NCBI GenBank assembly: GCA_023382675.1
Contig: JAHDWN010000020.1
Span: 50,535 to 114,534 of the forward strand
DNA: 64,000 bases
Origin: Anaerolineae bacterium
GTDB taxonomy: Bacteria; Chloroflexota; Anaerolineae; Aggregatilineales; Phototrophicaceae
Direction of reading: 5' to 3'
Positions within the stretch are counted from its first letter, which is position 1. Every line of letters begins with the position of its first letter. Under the pieces are notes generated by a model, which was given only the letters and a program-made list of their open reading frames with translations, was not told the origin of the DNA and did not search any database. A program made the position numbers and the translations under genes. Shown here in pieces: positions 29,640 to 39,805 of this stretch.

Positions 29640-31672
29640 GATTCAGGTCTCTTTCTAGCAGGATTACGTAAACGCGCGCGTGCCCGGCGGTCGGTGATGT
29701 TCGTTGTTGGCGACGACGCTGCCGCAGGCAGCTTGTCTTTCAGGTGCGGGAAGGCATCGGTGGAATGGGGCAGGGGGAGTGCTCCAACAAACGCTTCTTG
29801 AAAGCCAGCGTCCGTCGCCAGTTCGACATAGGCAACGTGATCGACAATCTGCCGGGCTTCCTGCCGTTTGTCCACGTTCAGCAAAGCGATGCGTGCGCCA
29901 TCCCCGGCAGCGTTGCCGACAGCATACACCTGGCGCAGATCGCAGTCATGGATCATGCCCAGGATCATGGCGCGCTCGGTATCGATGTGGCTGCCAAACG
30001 CGCCCGCCAGGACAATCCGATCCACGTGATCGACGCCCGCCCGTGCCATCATGAGCTTGATCCCGGCATAGAGCGCGCCTTTTGCCAGTTGGATGCTGCG
30101 AACGTCCTTTTGTGTGATCACAATCGCCTGTCCGTGCGCAGTCTGCTCGGCGTCAGCCAGGACGTAGGCAGCCACGTCGTCCTGCCACAGCAACCGGTCG
30201 CTCTGTAAATCGGGGTTAAAGCGCCCGTCCGGCAGCAGGATTCCCGCCAGGAACAACTCCGCTACCACGTCGATGATGCCGGAGCCACAGATGCCCACAG
30301 GGCGCACACTCGGCAAGCCATTGCTCACGTTCGACCACGATTCGCTGCCGATGATGCGAAAACGCGGCTCTCGAGTCTGCGGATCAATGCGGACTTTCTC
30401 AATCGCTCCAGACGCAGCGCGCATCCCGTGCGAGATCTGCGCGCCCTCGAATGCCGGGCCGGTGGGGCTGGACGCCGCGACCATCCAGTGCCGATTGCCG
30501 ATGACGACTTCGGCATTGGTGCCGACATCCACCACGAGTGAGATGTCCTCGCCCGTATGAGGCGATTCGGCCAGCAGCACCGCCAGCGTGTCCGCGCCGA
30601 TATGCCCACCCAGGGCTGGCAGCACGTACACCGATGCCGCCGGATTGAGCTTGAGCTTCAAGTCGTGAGCAGGCACATCCAGCGCATCGCGCGCCGCGAG
30701 CGCGAAGGGCGCACGCCCAATCTCAAGCGGCGAAATGCCCAGGAACAGGTGGGTCATGGTGGTGTTGCCGACCACAACCATGTCATAGATGTGCTCAGCG
30801 GCAACGCCAGCAGACTCCGCCGCGCTGGCAATCAGCCGATTCAGCGTGTCGATAATCGCGCGGTGGAGCGTGTCCAGGCCATTGGGCTGCATCATGACGT
30901 ACGAGATGCGGCTCATCACGTCTTCGCCGTGCGCCACCTGGGGATTCATCGCCGCTTCAGTGGCGAGCACTGCCCCGGTGCGCAGGTCGCATAGATGCGC
31001 TACGACGGTGGTTGTCCCAACATCCACGGCCACACCGTATACCGTGTCCTGGTAGCCAGGGCGTACATCCAGGATGTCTCGATCTTCCCGGAGGATGATG
31101 GTCGTCTGCCAATCACCGGCCCGCAGCGTCCTTTGAAGCTTGCGCAGCGCGTGCAGATTGATGCGCAGTCCGCTCAACTGGTGCTGTTGGGCCAGGGCGG
31201 CCTGGAGGCGCTCCCAATCGCCCGGCTGTACATCGAGCTTCGCTGGTTCGACCGTGACAAACAGCGGCCGCACCGCCGGTTTGATCGTCAATGGCCGCTG
31301 CGTGTTCGCGGATTTGCGGATGATCTGCTTGTGGGCGAGGCTGGTTTCTGGGACGGAGACCAGCAGGTCGCCCTCGATGCGCGCCTGACAGGCGAGCCGA
31401 AATGTGGCATTCACTGCCTTGTCGAACGACTGCTGCTCGCGTACCGTGGGCGGCGACAGGTGCGTTTCGTCGGAGGTGATGCCATGCTTGGGAAACTCGC
31501 CGCTTTCGATGTGGACGCGGCATTTGTGGCACGTTCCCTGCCCGCTGCAGATGGACTCCAACTCCACGCCCAACTGGCGGGCGGCATCCATCAAGAGCGT
31601 GCCGTCGGGGACATGTCCACGCAGGCCGGATGGCATGAAGATGATGTGATGCTGACGATCTCCGCTCATCAT
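29636..31672 (-). CDS. ASKHA-domain protein with N-terminal 2Fe-2S ferredoxin domain; reductive activator of corrinoid proteins (RACo-like)
   Basis: CSGQGTCHKC...CQA [2Fe-2S] cysteines; GVAVDVGTTTVVAHLCDL, VVGNTTMTHLFLG, VDVGTNAEVVIGN, CGSGIIDVVAELF. Confidence 0.9.
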   Translation of the reverse strand: MMSGDRQHHIIFMPSGLRGHVPDGTLLMDAARQLGVELESICSGQGTCHKCRVHIESGEFPKHGITSDETHLSPPTVREQQSFDKAVNATFRLACQARIEGDLLVSVPETSLAHKQIIRKSANTQRPLTIKPAVRPLFVTVEPAKLDVQPGDWERLQAALAQQHQLSGLRINLHALRKLQRTLRAGDWQTTIILREDRDILDVRPGYQDTVYGVAVDVGTTTVVAHLCDLRTGAVLATEAAMNPQVAHGEDVMSRISYVMMQPNGLDTLHRAIIDTLNRLIASAAESAGVAAEHIYDMVVVGNTTMTHLFLGISPLEIGRAPFALAARDALDVPAHDLKLKLNPAASVYVLPALGGHIGADTLAVLLAESPHTGEDISLVVDVGTNAEVVIGNRHWMVAASSPTGPAFEGAQISHGMRAASGAIEKVRIDPQTREPRFRIIGSESWSNVSNGLPSVRPVGICGSGIIDVVAELFLAGILLPDGRFNPDLQSDRLLWQDDVAAYVLADAEQTAHGQAIVITQKDVRSIQLAKGALYAGIKLMMARAGVDHVDRIVLAGAFGSHIDTERAMILGMIHDCDLRQVYAVGNAAGDGARIALLNVDKRQEARQIVDHVAYVELATDAGFQEAFVGALPLPHSTDAFPHLKDKLPAAASSPTTNITDRRARARLRNPARKRPES

Positions 31673-32079
31673 GGCTTTTCGGTAAATTCGATCATGTGCC
31701 CATCCGGGTCGTAGATGTAGACCTGTGTTGGTCCATCCCCGCGCGGGCGTGGCCCATAGGCGATGGCGACCCCGTGCGCCTGCAACTGCTTCACCAGTTC
31801 GTCCATGTTGTCGATTTGAAAAGCGAAATGGCGCGCAAAGGTCACGTCCCCGTTGGGCAGCGGTGTGTTTAGCGGGTCACCCACGTCTTGCGTGGCGACA
31901 TCACGGCGAATCAGGTGAATCTCGGCGCCGCCTTGTCTGAACCATGCGCCGGGAAAGGTGAAATTCGCCGGACGCGCGACTTCCGTCATGCCGAGGATGT
32001 CACAGTAAAAGCGCCGCGCCGCATCCACGTCATTCACGACAATGCTCACATGATCCAGTGCTCTAATCATGTAGTGCAT
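31669..32079 (-). CDS. VOC family (glyoxalase/dioxygenase-fold) protein
   Basis: ALDHVSIVVNDVDAARRFYCDILGM and VYIYDPDGHMIEFTE. Confidence 0.88.
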   Translation of the reverse strand: MHYMIRALDHVSIVVNDVDAARRFYCDILGMTEVARPANFTFPGAWFRQGGAEIHLIRRDVATQDVGDPLNTPLPNGDVTFARHFAFQIDNMDELVKQLQAHGVAIAYGPRPRGDGPTQVYIYDPDGHMIEFTEKP

Positions 32080-32100
32080 GGCTCTCCCCTTGATGGTTGC

Positions 32101-32754
32101 TCAGCTTGTGATACCGAGCACAGTTTTTAGCTCGCGAACGAGCGCGCTGGCGTTTGGCGCGTAGCCATCTGCCCCGACCTTGTCACAGTACTCCTGAGTG
32201 ACCGGCGCGCCCCCCACGAAGATCTTGACGCTTTCGCGCAACCCGGCTTTCTGAATCGCTTCAATCGTGGGGATGAACATGGGCATCGTCGTGGTCAGAA
32301 ATGCGCTCAAGCCCACCGCATCCGGCTTGTGTTCGCGGATCGCTTCCACAAATTGATCTTCAGGCACATTGACGCCAATGTCGATCACTTTGAAGCCTGC
32401 GCCTTCGAGCATGATGTTGCACAGATTCTTGCCCACGTCGTGGATGTCCCCTTTCACCGTGCCCATGACGAAGGTGCCGATGGGTTTCGCGCCGGTTTCC
32501 GCCATTAGCGGGCGCAGGATTTCCATCGCGCCGGTCATCGCTTTGGCGGCCACCAGCATCTCCGGGACAAAAAATGTGCCTTCTTCAAACAGCCGCCCCA
32601 CTTCTTCCAGCCCCGGGATGAGGGCGTCGAACAGAATTGAATGCGGCTCGATGCCCAGTTCGAGCGCCTCTTTGGTGGCTTTGACAACAGGTTCGCGCTC
32701 ACCATCGATGATGTGATTGTAGAGCGCATCCAAGAGTTCATCGTGGTCGTTCAT
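32101..32754 (-). CDS. Corrinoid protein (B12-binding methyltransferase cognate protein)
   Basis: Cap region plus GTVKGDIHDVGKNLCNIMLEGAGFKVIDIGVNVP (DxHxxG cobalamin-binding motif). ATG at 32754; the longer ORF to 32877 overlaps the upstream gene. Confidence 0.93.
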   Translation of the reverse strand: MNDHDELLDALYNHIIDGEREPVVKATKEALELGIEPHSILFDALIPGLEEVGRLFEEGTFFVPEMLVAAKAMTGAMEILRPLMAETGAKPIGTFVMGTVKGDIHDVGKNLCNIMLEGAGFKVIDIGVNVPEDQFVEAIREHKPDAVGLSAFLTTTMPMFIPTIEAIQKAGLRESVKIFVGGAPVTQEYCDKVGADGYAPNASALVRELKTVLGITS

Positions 32755-32782
32755 AATTATTCTCTCTCCCCTGGCTGGTGGG

Positions 32783-34018
32783 TTATGCCCGGCTGCGACG
32801 CGGGCGACGTTCTTGCTTTTCGACGGTTGACTGCGCGGCGATCTCCGCCTGGGTCGGCGGCCTGCGATCTTCCTCACTCAAGACGTGATCGAGCTGGATC
32901 GGATACTGGCCGTATTCGTAGGCGGCGGCGTAGAGAGCTTCGATATTTTGCGGCGGCACATCCGCCCCGATGTTGTGGCAAGGCGCGGCAATATAGCCAC
33001 CGCCGCGCCCCAGGTCGTAGATGCGCTTGGCGACATCATAACGCACCTGTTCCGGGGTCGAGAAGGGCAGCATCTGTTGCACGTCAATCGCGCCATGAAA
33101 GACGAGACGCCCGCGATAGAGTTCCTTGAGCACCGCAGTATCCATCCCCAGCGCGGAGGTCTGGATCGGGTTGAGAATGTCGACACCCATCTCGATGATG
33201 TCCTCGATGACCGGCGTGACCGTGCCATCAGTGTGATACATGAACTTGACGTCCGCCTGGCTCTTGATGTGATCGATCAGCGCTTTGATGCGGGGCTTCA
33301 CCAGCGTGCGGAACAGGTCGGGCGAGATCATCATCGACTGCTGACCGCCGATGTCATCGGTGAAGTAGACCATCTGCACGTAGCGTCCCACCGTCTTGAG
33401 GAAGCCTGTCCAGAAGGCTTTGTACAGGTCGAGCAGCTTGTCGAGCAGCGCCTCGGCAAAGGCGACATTGCCAACAAGGTCGGCAAACATCTGCTCGTAG
33501 CCGCGGATTTGCAGCGCCTTGGTCAGCAATCCACCTTTGATCGAGTCTCCCACAAGCACGTAGTCGGTGTTCTCGTAGAGATACTTCGCCCGTTCACCCA
33601 GCCCTTTCCACAGGTCGGGGTGCTCTGGGTCGGGCCAGTTGAAGCGATCCAGATCTTCCAGCGTGGCTCCCGCGAGCGGCGACTCGAACACGCCGTAAGC
33701 GTCGATCATGTGCTGCCAGGTGATGCCCCACATATCGCGATATTTGTCGCTATCGACATCGACCACGTTGATCCAGTTGGGGGCGATCCAGCGGAAATCG
33801 ACATGATAGCGCTGCAAGAACTTTTCGTCGGGGATCACATTCTGAACCATGCGATCCAGGATCACATCGGCGTTCTTCAAGTCTGAGTCGCCCAAATAGT
33901 CGCGCAGGTTGCGATAGGAGATCCGGTGCAGCGAGGCGACATGGCTGCCGGTATCAATCGGCACGCGGTCGGCTTCTTGAAACTGCGTGATGCGCTGGAA
34001 ACGTTCGCGAGGTGTCAT
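32783..34018 (-). CDS. Uroporphyrinogen decarboxylase-family methyltransferase (MtvB/MtaA-like)
   Basis: TPRERFQRITQFQEADRVP N-terminus; DIGGQQSMMISPDLFRTLVKPRIKALIDHIKS; MYHTDGTVTPVIEDIIEMGVDILNPIQ. Confidence 0.87.
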   Translation of the reverse strand: MTPRERFQRITQFQEADRVPIDTGSHVASLHRISYRNLRDYLGDSDLKNADVILDRMVQNVIPDEKFLQRYHVDFRWIAPNWINVVDVDSDKYRDMWGITWQHMIDAYGVFESPLAGATLEDLDRFNWPDPEHPDLWKGLGERAKYLYENTDYVLVGDSIKGGLLTKALQIRGYEQMFADLVGNVAFAEALLDKLLDLYKAFWTGFLKTVGRYVQMVYFTDDIGGQQSMMISPDLFRTLVKPRIKALIDHIKSQADVKFMYHTDGTVTPVIEDIIEMGVDILNPIQTSALGMDTAVLKELYRGRLVFHGAIDVQQMLPFSTPEQVRYDVAKRIYDLGRGGGYIAAPCHNIGADVPPQNIEALYAAAYEYGQYPIQLDHVLSEEDRRPPTQAEIAAQSTVEKQERRPRRSRA

Positions 34019-34020
34019 GG

Positions 34021-35454
34021 TCACGCTCGCACCTCCTCACGATTGAAGAATACAGGTTGGATGCCAAGCATCTGGCAGAAATGCGCCAGCTCAAGGCTGT
34101 AGAGACCATCCACGGCCAGGATGTGATTCGAGCCGAAAGTGCCGAGCAGCCGATCGACATCCACGTCCATCTTGATGAAGGCGGTTGGGAGCTGGTGCGT
34201 ACCGCGCGCGGCGACAAACGCCTGATACTCCTCATCACTGATGTTGACCGTCGCGCCCGTGATGATCGCCATGTGATAGTCGCCATCGACGCGATAGAGC
34301 CGCGCCAGGGTGAGGTCGCCGGGGGCCGTGGTGAAATAGGTGATCGCGCCGCCGCCGGGACGATTGGCCGGGCGCAGCTCGACACGGCGCATATTCTCGG
34401 CGGGATCGTCGGATCGCGCCGCATACCACGAGCAGAACGCGCCGCAGTTCGGGAAGTAGAACGTCTGGCGCTCGTCGTCAATGTAGCTGACGTCCATAAA
34501 GAGCACCGGCTTGCCGCCGGAGACTTCCTTGAGGATTTCCATCGTGAGCGCGGCGTCGCCGTCGGCTTCGCAGGCCATCATCAGCGGCTGTTTGTTTCCG
34601 CTGGCGTCATAGGGGCCGGGCAGCAGCGCAGCGGAGATGCACTGCGGGACGTAGTGGGTGGTCATATCGGGCATACACTTGATCGCCACGAAATCCAGCC
34701 CTAAATCGTCGATGATCTCTTTGGTCGCCAGGTAGCAGCGCACTTGAAAGGCCAGCTTCTCCGGCGTGAAACGTTCATTGTTGTATTTGACCGCGCCCGC
34801 CATCCGGCTGAGCCAGCCGATCATGTTGCTGGTGGCTTCCTCGGAGACGGTTTCCGCCCGGCGGACGATCTCAAGCTGGTCAATATGCTCGGTATCCACG
34901 CCGAAGAGTTTCTTCCACTGCATGGGATCGAACGTGCCGGTGTCGATGCCCAGCGAGCGGCCACCGAACAGGCCGAAAACTTTGCCCTGCAGGCGCTTTT
35001 TGGCTGCCGCCGCCCGAAAATAGGGCATGAGCTTGTCGGCGAGGGCGTCGTCGAAGTCCGCGCGGATGCGGAGATGCGGGTAGCCGATCTGACCGAGCGT
35101 GCCACCTGCGCCCAGCAAGCCCACGGTGCTGTGCGTGCTCGGATGTTTGTTGCCGAGCACGATAACCGGCAGCCCGGCGCGCTGGATTCCGCGCACGACC
35201 AGGTTGGGCGATGTCCAACAGGGGACGTGCGCGACCAGGACTTCTGCGCCGCTGGCAAGCAGCGCATCGACCTGAGCATCAATCTCCTGTTTGAAGCGCG
35301 CGACTGCCTCGCTGGTCAACAAGGAAATCGGCAAGCTCTGTAGGTAAGCAATCGCGTCCTGGTGGCGCGGTTCGGTCAGACCGCGAAAGTAGTTTTCCCA
35401 TTCGTGTTTGCGGTTGTCCCCAAAGGTGATCAACCCGACAGTGGGCTGTGTCAT
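34021..35454 (-). CDS. L-fucose/L-arabinose isomerase-fold protein
   Basis: VGLITFGDNRKHEWENYFRGLTEP; VLVAHVPCWTSPNLVVRGI; KVFGLFGGRSLGIDTGTFDPMQWKKLFG; C-terminal FucI-like region. Confidence 0.78.
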   Translation of the reverse strand: MTQPTVGLITFGDNRKHEWENYFRGLTEPRHQDAIAYLQSLPISLLTSEAVARFKQEIDAQVDALLASGAEVLVAHVPCWTSPNLVVRGIQRAGLPVIVLGNKHPSTHSTVGLLGAGGTLGQIGYPHLRIRADFDDALADKLMPYFRAAAAKKRLQGKVFGLFGGRSLGIDTGTFDPMQWKKLFGVDTEHIDQLEIVRRAETVSEEATSNMIGWLSRMAGAVKYNNERFTPEKLAFQVRCYLATKEIIDDLGLDFVAIKCMPDMTTHYVPQCISAALLPGPYDASGNKQPLMMACEADGDAALTMEILKEVSGGKPVLFMDVSYIDDERQTFYFPNCGAFCSWYAARSDDPAENMRRVELRPANRPGGGAITYFTTAPGDLTLARLYRVDGDYHMAIITGATVNISDEEYQAFVAARGTHQLPTAFIKMDVDVDRLLGTFGSNHILAVDGLYSLELAHFCQMLGIQPVFFNREEVRA

Positions 35455-35552
35455 CCCACCCTCCTAATTGAGTTCAATCTGCGGATGACGCAGCCGGGGC
35501 AGAGCCTCGTCCACCCCAACTGCGAACCTTCGAAACGAGCACCGATGACTGT

Positions 35553-36347
35553 CTACCCGGCGACGCCAGTCGCTTTCTCCATGGCGCGCGGGAACGCCTG
35601 GATGCTGCGCCCGCCGTCGGCATAGATGGTTTGCCCGACGAAGTAGCTGGCGTCGTCACTTGCCATAAACAGGATCGTGCGCGCCATTTCGTCACAGGAT
35701 GCGACGTAGCCGATGGGCAGACGTTCCATCAACTTGTCGTGTTTTTCCTGATTGTGGACGACCCGCTGCATGAGGTCGGTCAGGACAGGGCCTGGCGCGA
35801 CGCAGTTCACGCGGATGCCGTCACCGATCAGCGCCAGCGACATCGCCGTCGTCAGCTGGTTGACGCCGCCCTTGGCCGCGCAGTACGGAATCTGATCCGC
35901 CAGGGCGAGGCGCGCCATGACCGAGGACACGTTGACGATGTAGCCGCCGTCGCCCTGTTTCACCATCACCCGCGCCGCTGCCTGGCTGACGAGGAACGTC
36001 CCTTTCAGATCGACGCTCATCACCCAGTCCCAATCTTCTTCGGTAATATCGAAGAACTCGGCACTGTGATTGACCCCCGCGTTGTTGACCACGATGTCAA
36101 TCCGGCCATAGTGATCGACAGTGGTTTGCACCATCGCGTCCACGTCCGCCTTTTTGGCAACGTCGCACCGCACGAAGATTGCATCGCCGCCTTCGGCCTT
36201 GATGTCGCTCACGACTTTCTCGCCCAGCTCGGTTGAACGCCCGCAAGCGACGACTTTCGCGCCTTCTCTGGCGAAGGCCTTAGCGGTGGCCTCGCCGATG
36301 CCTTTAGTTGCGCCCGTTACAATGGCGACCTTGTCTTTGAATCGCAT
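35553..36347 (-). CDS. SDR family oxidoreductase
   Basis: VAIVTGATKGIGEATAKAF, NNAGVNH, YCAAKGGVNQLTTAM. Confidence 0.92.
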   Translation of the reverse strand: MRFKDKVAIVTGATKGIGEATAKAFAREGAKVVACGRSTELGEKVVSDIKAEGGDAIFVRCDVAKKADVDAMVQTTVDHYGRIDIVVNNAGVNHSAEFFDITEEDWDWVMSVDLKGTFLVSQAAARVMVKQGDGGYIVNVSSVMARLALADQIPYCAAKGGVNQLTTAMSLALIGDGIRVNCVAPGPVLTDLMQRVVHNQEKHDKLMERLPIGYVASCDEMARTILFMASDDASYFVGQTIYADGGRSIQAFPRAMEKATGVAG

Positions 36348-36362
36348 GATGTGCTCCTGCGC

Positions 36363-37175
36363 TTATTTCACAGGCGGCTTTTCACCGGCTGGATACCGCT
36401 TGCGGATGTCTTCGATCAGGTCAGCGACGTGATCGACCAGGCGCGTGACAATCTTCTCGCCTTTTTCGCGGGTGGCCTTGGTCGCATCGCCGATGATGCC
36501 GTTGGTGAGTTCTTTGTATTCGGGACGCGCGAACGTGCCTTCAAAGTGATACATCGTGCCTGGCCGGGGCGCAGCCCCTGGCGCGATAATGAAGCGGCGA
36601 TCCACCAGCGGGTTGCCGCCGCCCTTGCTCGCCTTGCTCATGTCCACCAGGTCGGGGAATAGATACAGCGCGACCGATGTCTCGGCTTCGTCGGCGTGCC
36701 ACATCCAGTCTTCCAGTACATCCTTGTTATCGCGCAGGAAGTCGTACCAGTGCAGCGACAGCGTGAAGTAGCCCTCAAGGCCGAGCTTGTGGACGGCGAC
36801 GATGGTCGACGAGACCTGCCCATGCGCCGAGAGAATGATGAACTTGTTATAGCCGGATACCGCCGCGCCACGAATGATATCCATCACCAGCCCAATGTGG
36901 GTTTCGTAGCTGAGGGGGATATTCCCCGGCATCCCCCAGTGGTGATAGGGATGCGAGCCGTACATCGGGCAGGGCAGGAGCATGACGCCGGTCTTCTTCG
37001 AGATCAGTTCCGCCATGCCAATGGCGTTGAAATCGTCGTCGCCGCACGGGCAATGCGGGCCGTGCTGTTCGATCGCGCCAATCGGGAGGATGGCAATATC
37101 ATCCTGCTTGGCGTGGGCGACAACAGCTTCTGCGGTCATGTTTTGCCACCAAAGGGCTTTGGGTTCGTCAGACAT
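36363..37175 (-). CDS. Creatininase-family amidohydrolase
   Basis: ILPIGAIEQHGPHCPCGDDDFNAIGMAELIS and metal-site-type DDD/H motifs. Confidence 0.88.
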   Translation of the reverse strand: MSDEPKALWWQNMTAEAVVAHAKQDDIAILPIGAIEQHGPHCPCGDDDFNAIGMAELISKKTGVMLLPCPMYGSHPYHHWGMPGNIPLSYETHIGLVMDIIRGAAVSGYNKFIILSAHGQVSSTIVAVHKLGLEGYFTLSLHWYDFLRDNKDVLEDWMWHADEAETSVALYLFPDLVDMSKASKGGGNPLVDRRFIIAPGAAPRPGTMYHFEGTFARPEYKELTNGIIGDATKATREKGEKIVTRLVDHVADLIEDIRKRYPAGEKPPVK

Positions 37176-37279
37176 TTTCTTGCTCCTTTAGATTCTTTCC
37201 GCGAACTTATTGTTTTTCTGTCGCGGAGGAGAGGGGCTGATCCGCTCTCGCTGCCGGACATATCACCGCAATCCTTGAA

Positions 37280-38173
37280 TTACCCGCGCGGGCGTCGCGC
37301 ACGGGCGGCGCGTTCCGTCCCGCCCTCCGGCGGTTGTGGACGGTTGGCATTGATCCACGCTGCTGCGTCCTCGTCGTGGCCGATCAGCAATTCCGCCGCA
37401 CGGATCGTGTTCAATGTCTCCGGTTTCAGCGGGTTGAGAATAGCCGATGTCAGCCCGACGCCGATGCCCATCGCCAGAAACGTTGCGCTGAGCGAATCGC
37501 GTGCTGGCAGCCCGAACGAGATGTTCGATGCGCCGCAGGTGGTGTTCACACGCAGGTCTTGGACGAGACGGCGTGTAATTTGCAGGAAGGTCGCGCCCGA
37601 ACTGGGAACGGCACCGACCGGCATCGCCAGCGGGTCGATGACGACATCTTCCTTGGCAATCCCGTGATCGGCGGCGCGTTCGATGATCTTTCTGGCGACC
37701 GCCAAACGCTGCTCTGGGTCGTGTGAAATCCCGCTTTCGTCGTTGGTGATCCCGATGACCGCCGCGCCGTATTTTTTGACCAGCGGCAGCACTGCTTCCA
37801 GGCGCGCATCTTCACCCGTTACCGAATTGACGAGTGCCTTGCCCTGGTAGGCTTGCAGACCGGCTTCAAGCGCGGCAACCACCGACGAGTCGATAGCAAG
37901 CGGGACATCGACCACCGATTGCACCAGCCGGACGATTTGCGCCAGTACCGCCGGTTCGTCAATCATTGGAATACCGGCGTTGACATCCAGCATGTGTGCG
38001 CCTGCCGCCACCTGCGCCACGGCGTCCGAGACGACGCGGTCGTAGTTGCCTTGAGCGAGTTCGGCGGCAAGCTGTTTGCGCCCGGTGGGGTTGATCCGCT
38101 CGCCAATCATGACGAAGGGGTGATCTAACCCGATGCGCACTTCTTTGGTAGCGGATGTGAGGATCGTTTCCAT
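37280..38173 (-). CDS. DHPS-family methyltetrahydrofolate:corrinoid methyltransferase (AcsE/MtvA-like)
   Basis: MIGERINPTGRKQLAAEL, ALVNSVTGEDARL, CGASNISFGLPARDSLSATFL. Start ATG at 38173 preferred. Confidence 0.92.
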   Translation of the reverse strand: METILTSATKEVRIGLDHPFVMIGERINPTGRKQLAAELAQGNYDRVVSDAVAQVAAGAHMLDVNAGIPMIDEPAVLAQIVRLVQSVVDVPLAIDSSVVAALEAGLQAYQGKALVNSVTGEDARLEAVLPLVKKYGAAVIGITNDESGISHDPEQRLAVARKIIERAADHGIAKEDVVIDPLAMPVGAVPSSGATFLQITRRLVQDLRVNTTCGASNISFGLPARDSLSATFLAMGIGVGLTSAILNPLKPETLNTIRAAELLIGHDEDAAAWINANRPQPPEGGTERAARARRPRG

Positions 38174-38215
38174 CAATAAGGCCTTTGACGCTTCTGTTCC
38201 AATCAATCGTGTCGT

Positions 38216-39310
38216 CTAGGGAGCCGCGAGTGTGTTCGCGACTCCCAGTTCATCGCCTAGGGCTTTCAGTTCGGAGAGCAAGTTTTCTTGCAGCGGAATA
38301 CCTGTCTTGAGGCGTTCTTGCTCTGTCCTGTACTCGATTTCGCCGGGCAGCATCATCGCGCGCGACTCGTCCCACATGGGCGCAGTTTTGATCGTCTGGT
38401 AGAACTCGGCCATGCGCGCCTTCATGTCTTCGAGATCAATGAGGTCTTGCGGGTTGATGACGATCATGAAGTGCCCGGTCAGGCTGGGATCGTCCGGGTA
38501 GTGATACATGCCCTTCATGCCATACTGAAACACGCCGCCGGTGATGAGTCCGGCGAGAATATCGACTACGTAGGACAGGCCGAGGCCTTTGTAGCCACCG
38601 ACCGGCAGCAAAAAGCCTTTGAAGGCCACATCGGGGTCATCGGTGGGGCGACCCTGCGCGTCCGTCGCCCAATCGAGCGGGATCTTTTCGCGATTCTGGC
38701 TGGCGAGGAGCAGCTTGCCCCCGGCGATGCTCGACAGGGAAATGTCAAGCACGAACGGAAATTCCTTGTAGGTGGGGACGGCGAAGGCGATTGGGTTATT
38801 GCCGGTGATCGGCTTGCTGCCACCGGGCGCGACGATATTCGGCACCACGTTGGTCATACAGATGCCGATCAAGCCCTGTTCAGCCGCCATTCGGGCGTAC
38901 AGCCCCGCAGCGCCGAAATGATTGCTGCGGACAACGCCCACCGCGCCGATGCCATACTGTTGTGCCATCTCGATAGCGCGGCGCATGGTATCGCGTGCGA
39001 CGATGAAGCCAGCGCCATCGTCACCGTCCCAGACTTCCAGCGCCAGCCCGCCGCGCAGCTTGTGAACGTTAGGGCTGACGTTGATCGCGCCAGAGCGCAT
39101 CCGTTTGATATAGATGGGGACCCGCAGCGTCCCATGCGAGTCGATGCCCCACAGGTTGGTCTGCACGAGCGCCTGAGCATGAAACGCCGCGTCAACCTCG
39201 TTCAGACCGGCGCGGTGGAACAGTTCAGTCAAGAACGTCTGTAACGCCTCGGCTGGAAGATTGAGCATTTTTTCTGACACAGGATTTTCCCCTTCAAATT
39301 GAGCGCCCAA
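38216..39310 (-). CDS. Ldh-family (malate/L-lactate dehydrogenase type 2) oxidoreductase
   Basis: HAQALVQTNLWGIDSHGTLRVPIYIKRM; AVGVVRSNHFGAAGLYARMA; GNNPIAFAVPT. TTG start at 39310 or an internal GTG/ATG. Confidence 0.88.
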   Translation of the reverse strand: MGAQFEGENPVSEKMLNLPAEALQTFLTELFHRAGLNEVDAAFHAQALVQTNLWGIDSHGTLRVPIYIKRMRSGAINVSPNVHKLRGGLALEVWDGDDGAGFIVARDTMRRAIEMAQQYGIGAVGVVRSNHFGAAGLYARMAAEQGLIGICMTNVVPNIVAPGGSKPITGNNPIAFAVPTYKEFPFVLDISLSSIAGGKLLLASQNREKIPLDWATDAQGRPTDDPDVAFKGFLLPVGGYKGLGLSYVVDILAGLITGGVFQYGMKGMYHYPDDPSLTGHFMIVINPQDLIDLEDMKARMAEFYQTIKTAPMWDESRAMMLPGEIEYRTEQERLKTGIPLQENLLSELKALGDELGVANTLAAP

Positions 39311-39313
39311 TAG

Positions 39314-39805
39314 TTATGAAAAAGGAACTTTATCCCGACCCTCAGCCATATTGATCCACGATGATGTGCCCTCCAGCACCCGGTTGACCGGCGGCTGGAT
39401 CAAACGCATTTCGTCTGCATACTCCTGCAAGCTCTGGCTGCGTTCCCAGGCCTGCACCCAGATGCACATCCGCTCCGGGATGACTTCGCAGTGGCCGTTG
39501 GCGCGAACGCCGCCACAGGGGCCGTTGCGCAAATTCTTGGGGCAGGTCATCGGGCAGGTCATGCCGGTGCTGTGAAGAATGCACTGCCCGCACATCTGGC
39601 AGTTGAAGATGTAGCCCTTGACCGCTTTTTCGCCCCAGATCATCACTTTCTCGGTCAGCGCGGGCGCAACCTGTTTGCCCACCGGGTAGAGACGCTCGAA
39701 CAGCGTGAGCGTCAGGCGATAGGCGCGTTCCAGAAAGCGAGTCTGATCCTTGATCCATTCGCTGCCCGGTTTGCGGCGCCCTTCCTTCAGATAACGGGTC
39801 ATCAT
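39314..39805 (-). CDS. MTHFR-associated C-terminal domain protein (MetV-like, Cys-rich)
   Basis: IFNCQMCGQCILHSTGMTCPMTCPKNLRNGPCGGVRANGHCEVIPERMCIWVQAWERS, typical of the MTHFR_C domain. Confidence 0.9.
   Translation of the reverse strand: MMTRYLKEGRRKPGSEWIKDQTRFLERAYRLTLTLFERLYPVGKQVAPALTEKVMIWGEKAVKGYIFNCQMCGQCILHSTGMTCPMTCPKNLRNGPCGGVRANGHCEVIPERMCIWVQAWERSQSLQEYADEMRLIQPPVNRVLEGTSSWINMAEGRDKVPFS

Noticed and set aside
38571-38576. TACGTA core inside the Ldh-family gene
   Set aside because: Coding, and the flanks do not match TG...CA.
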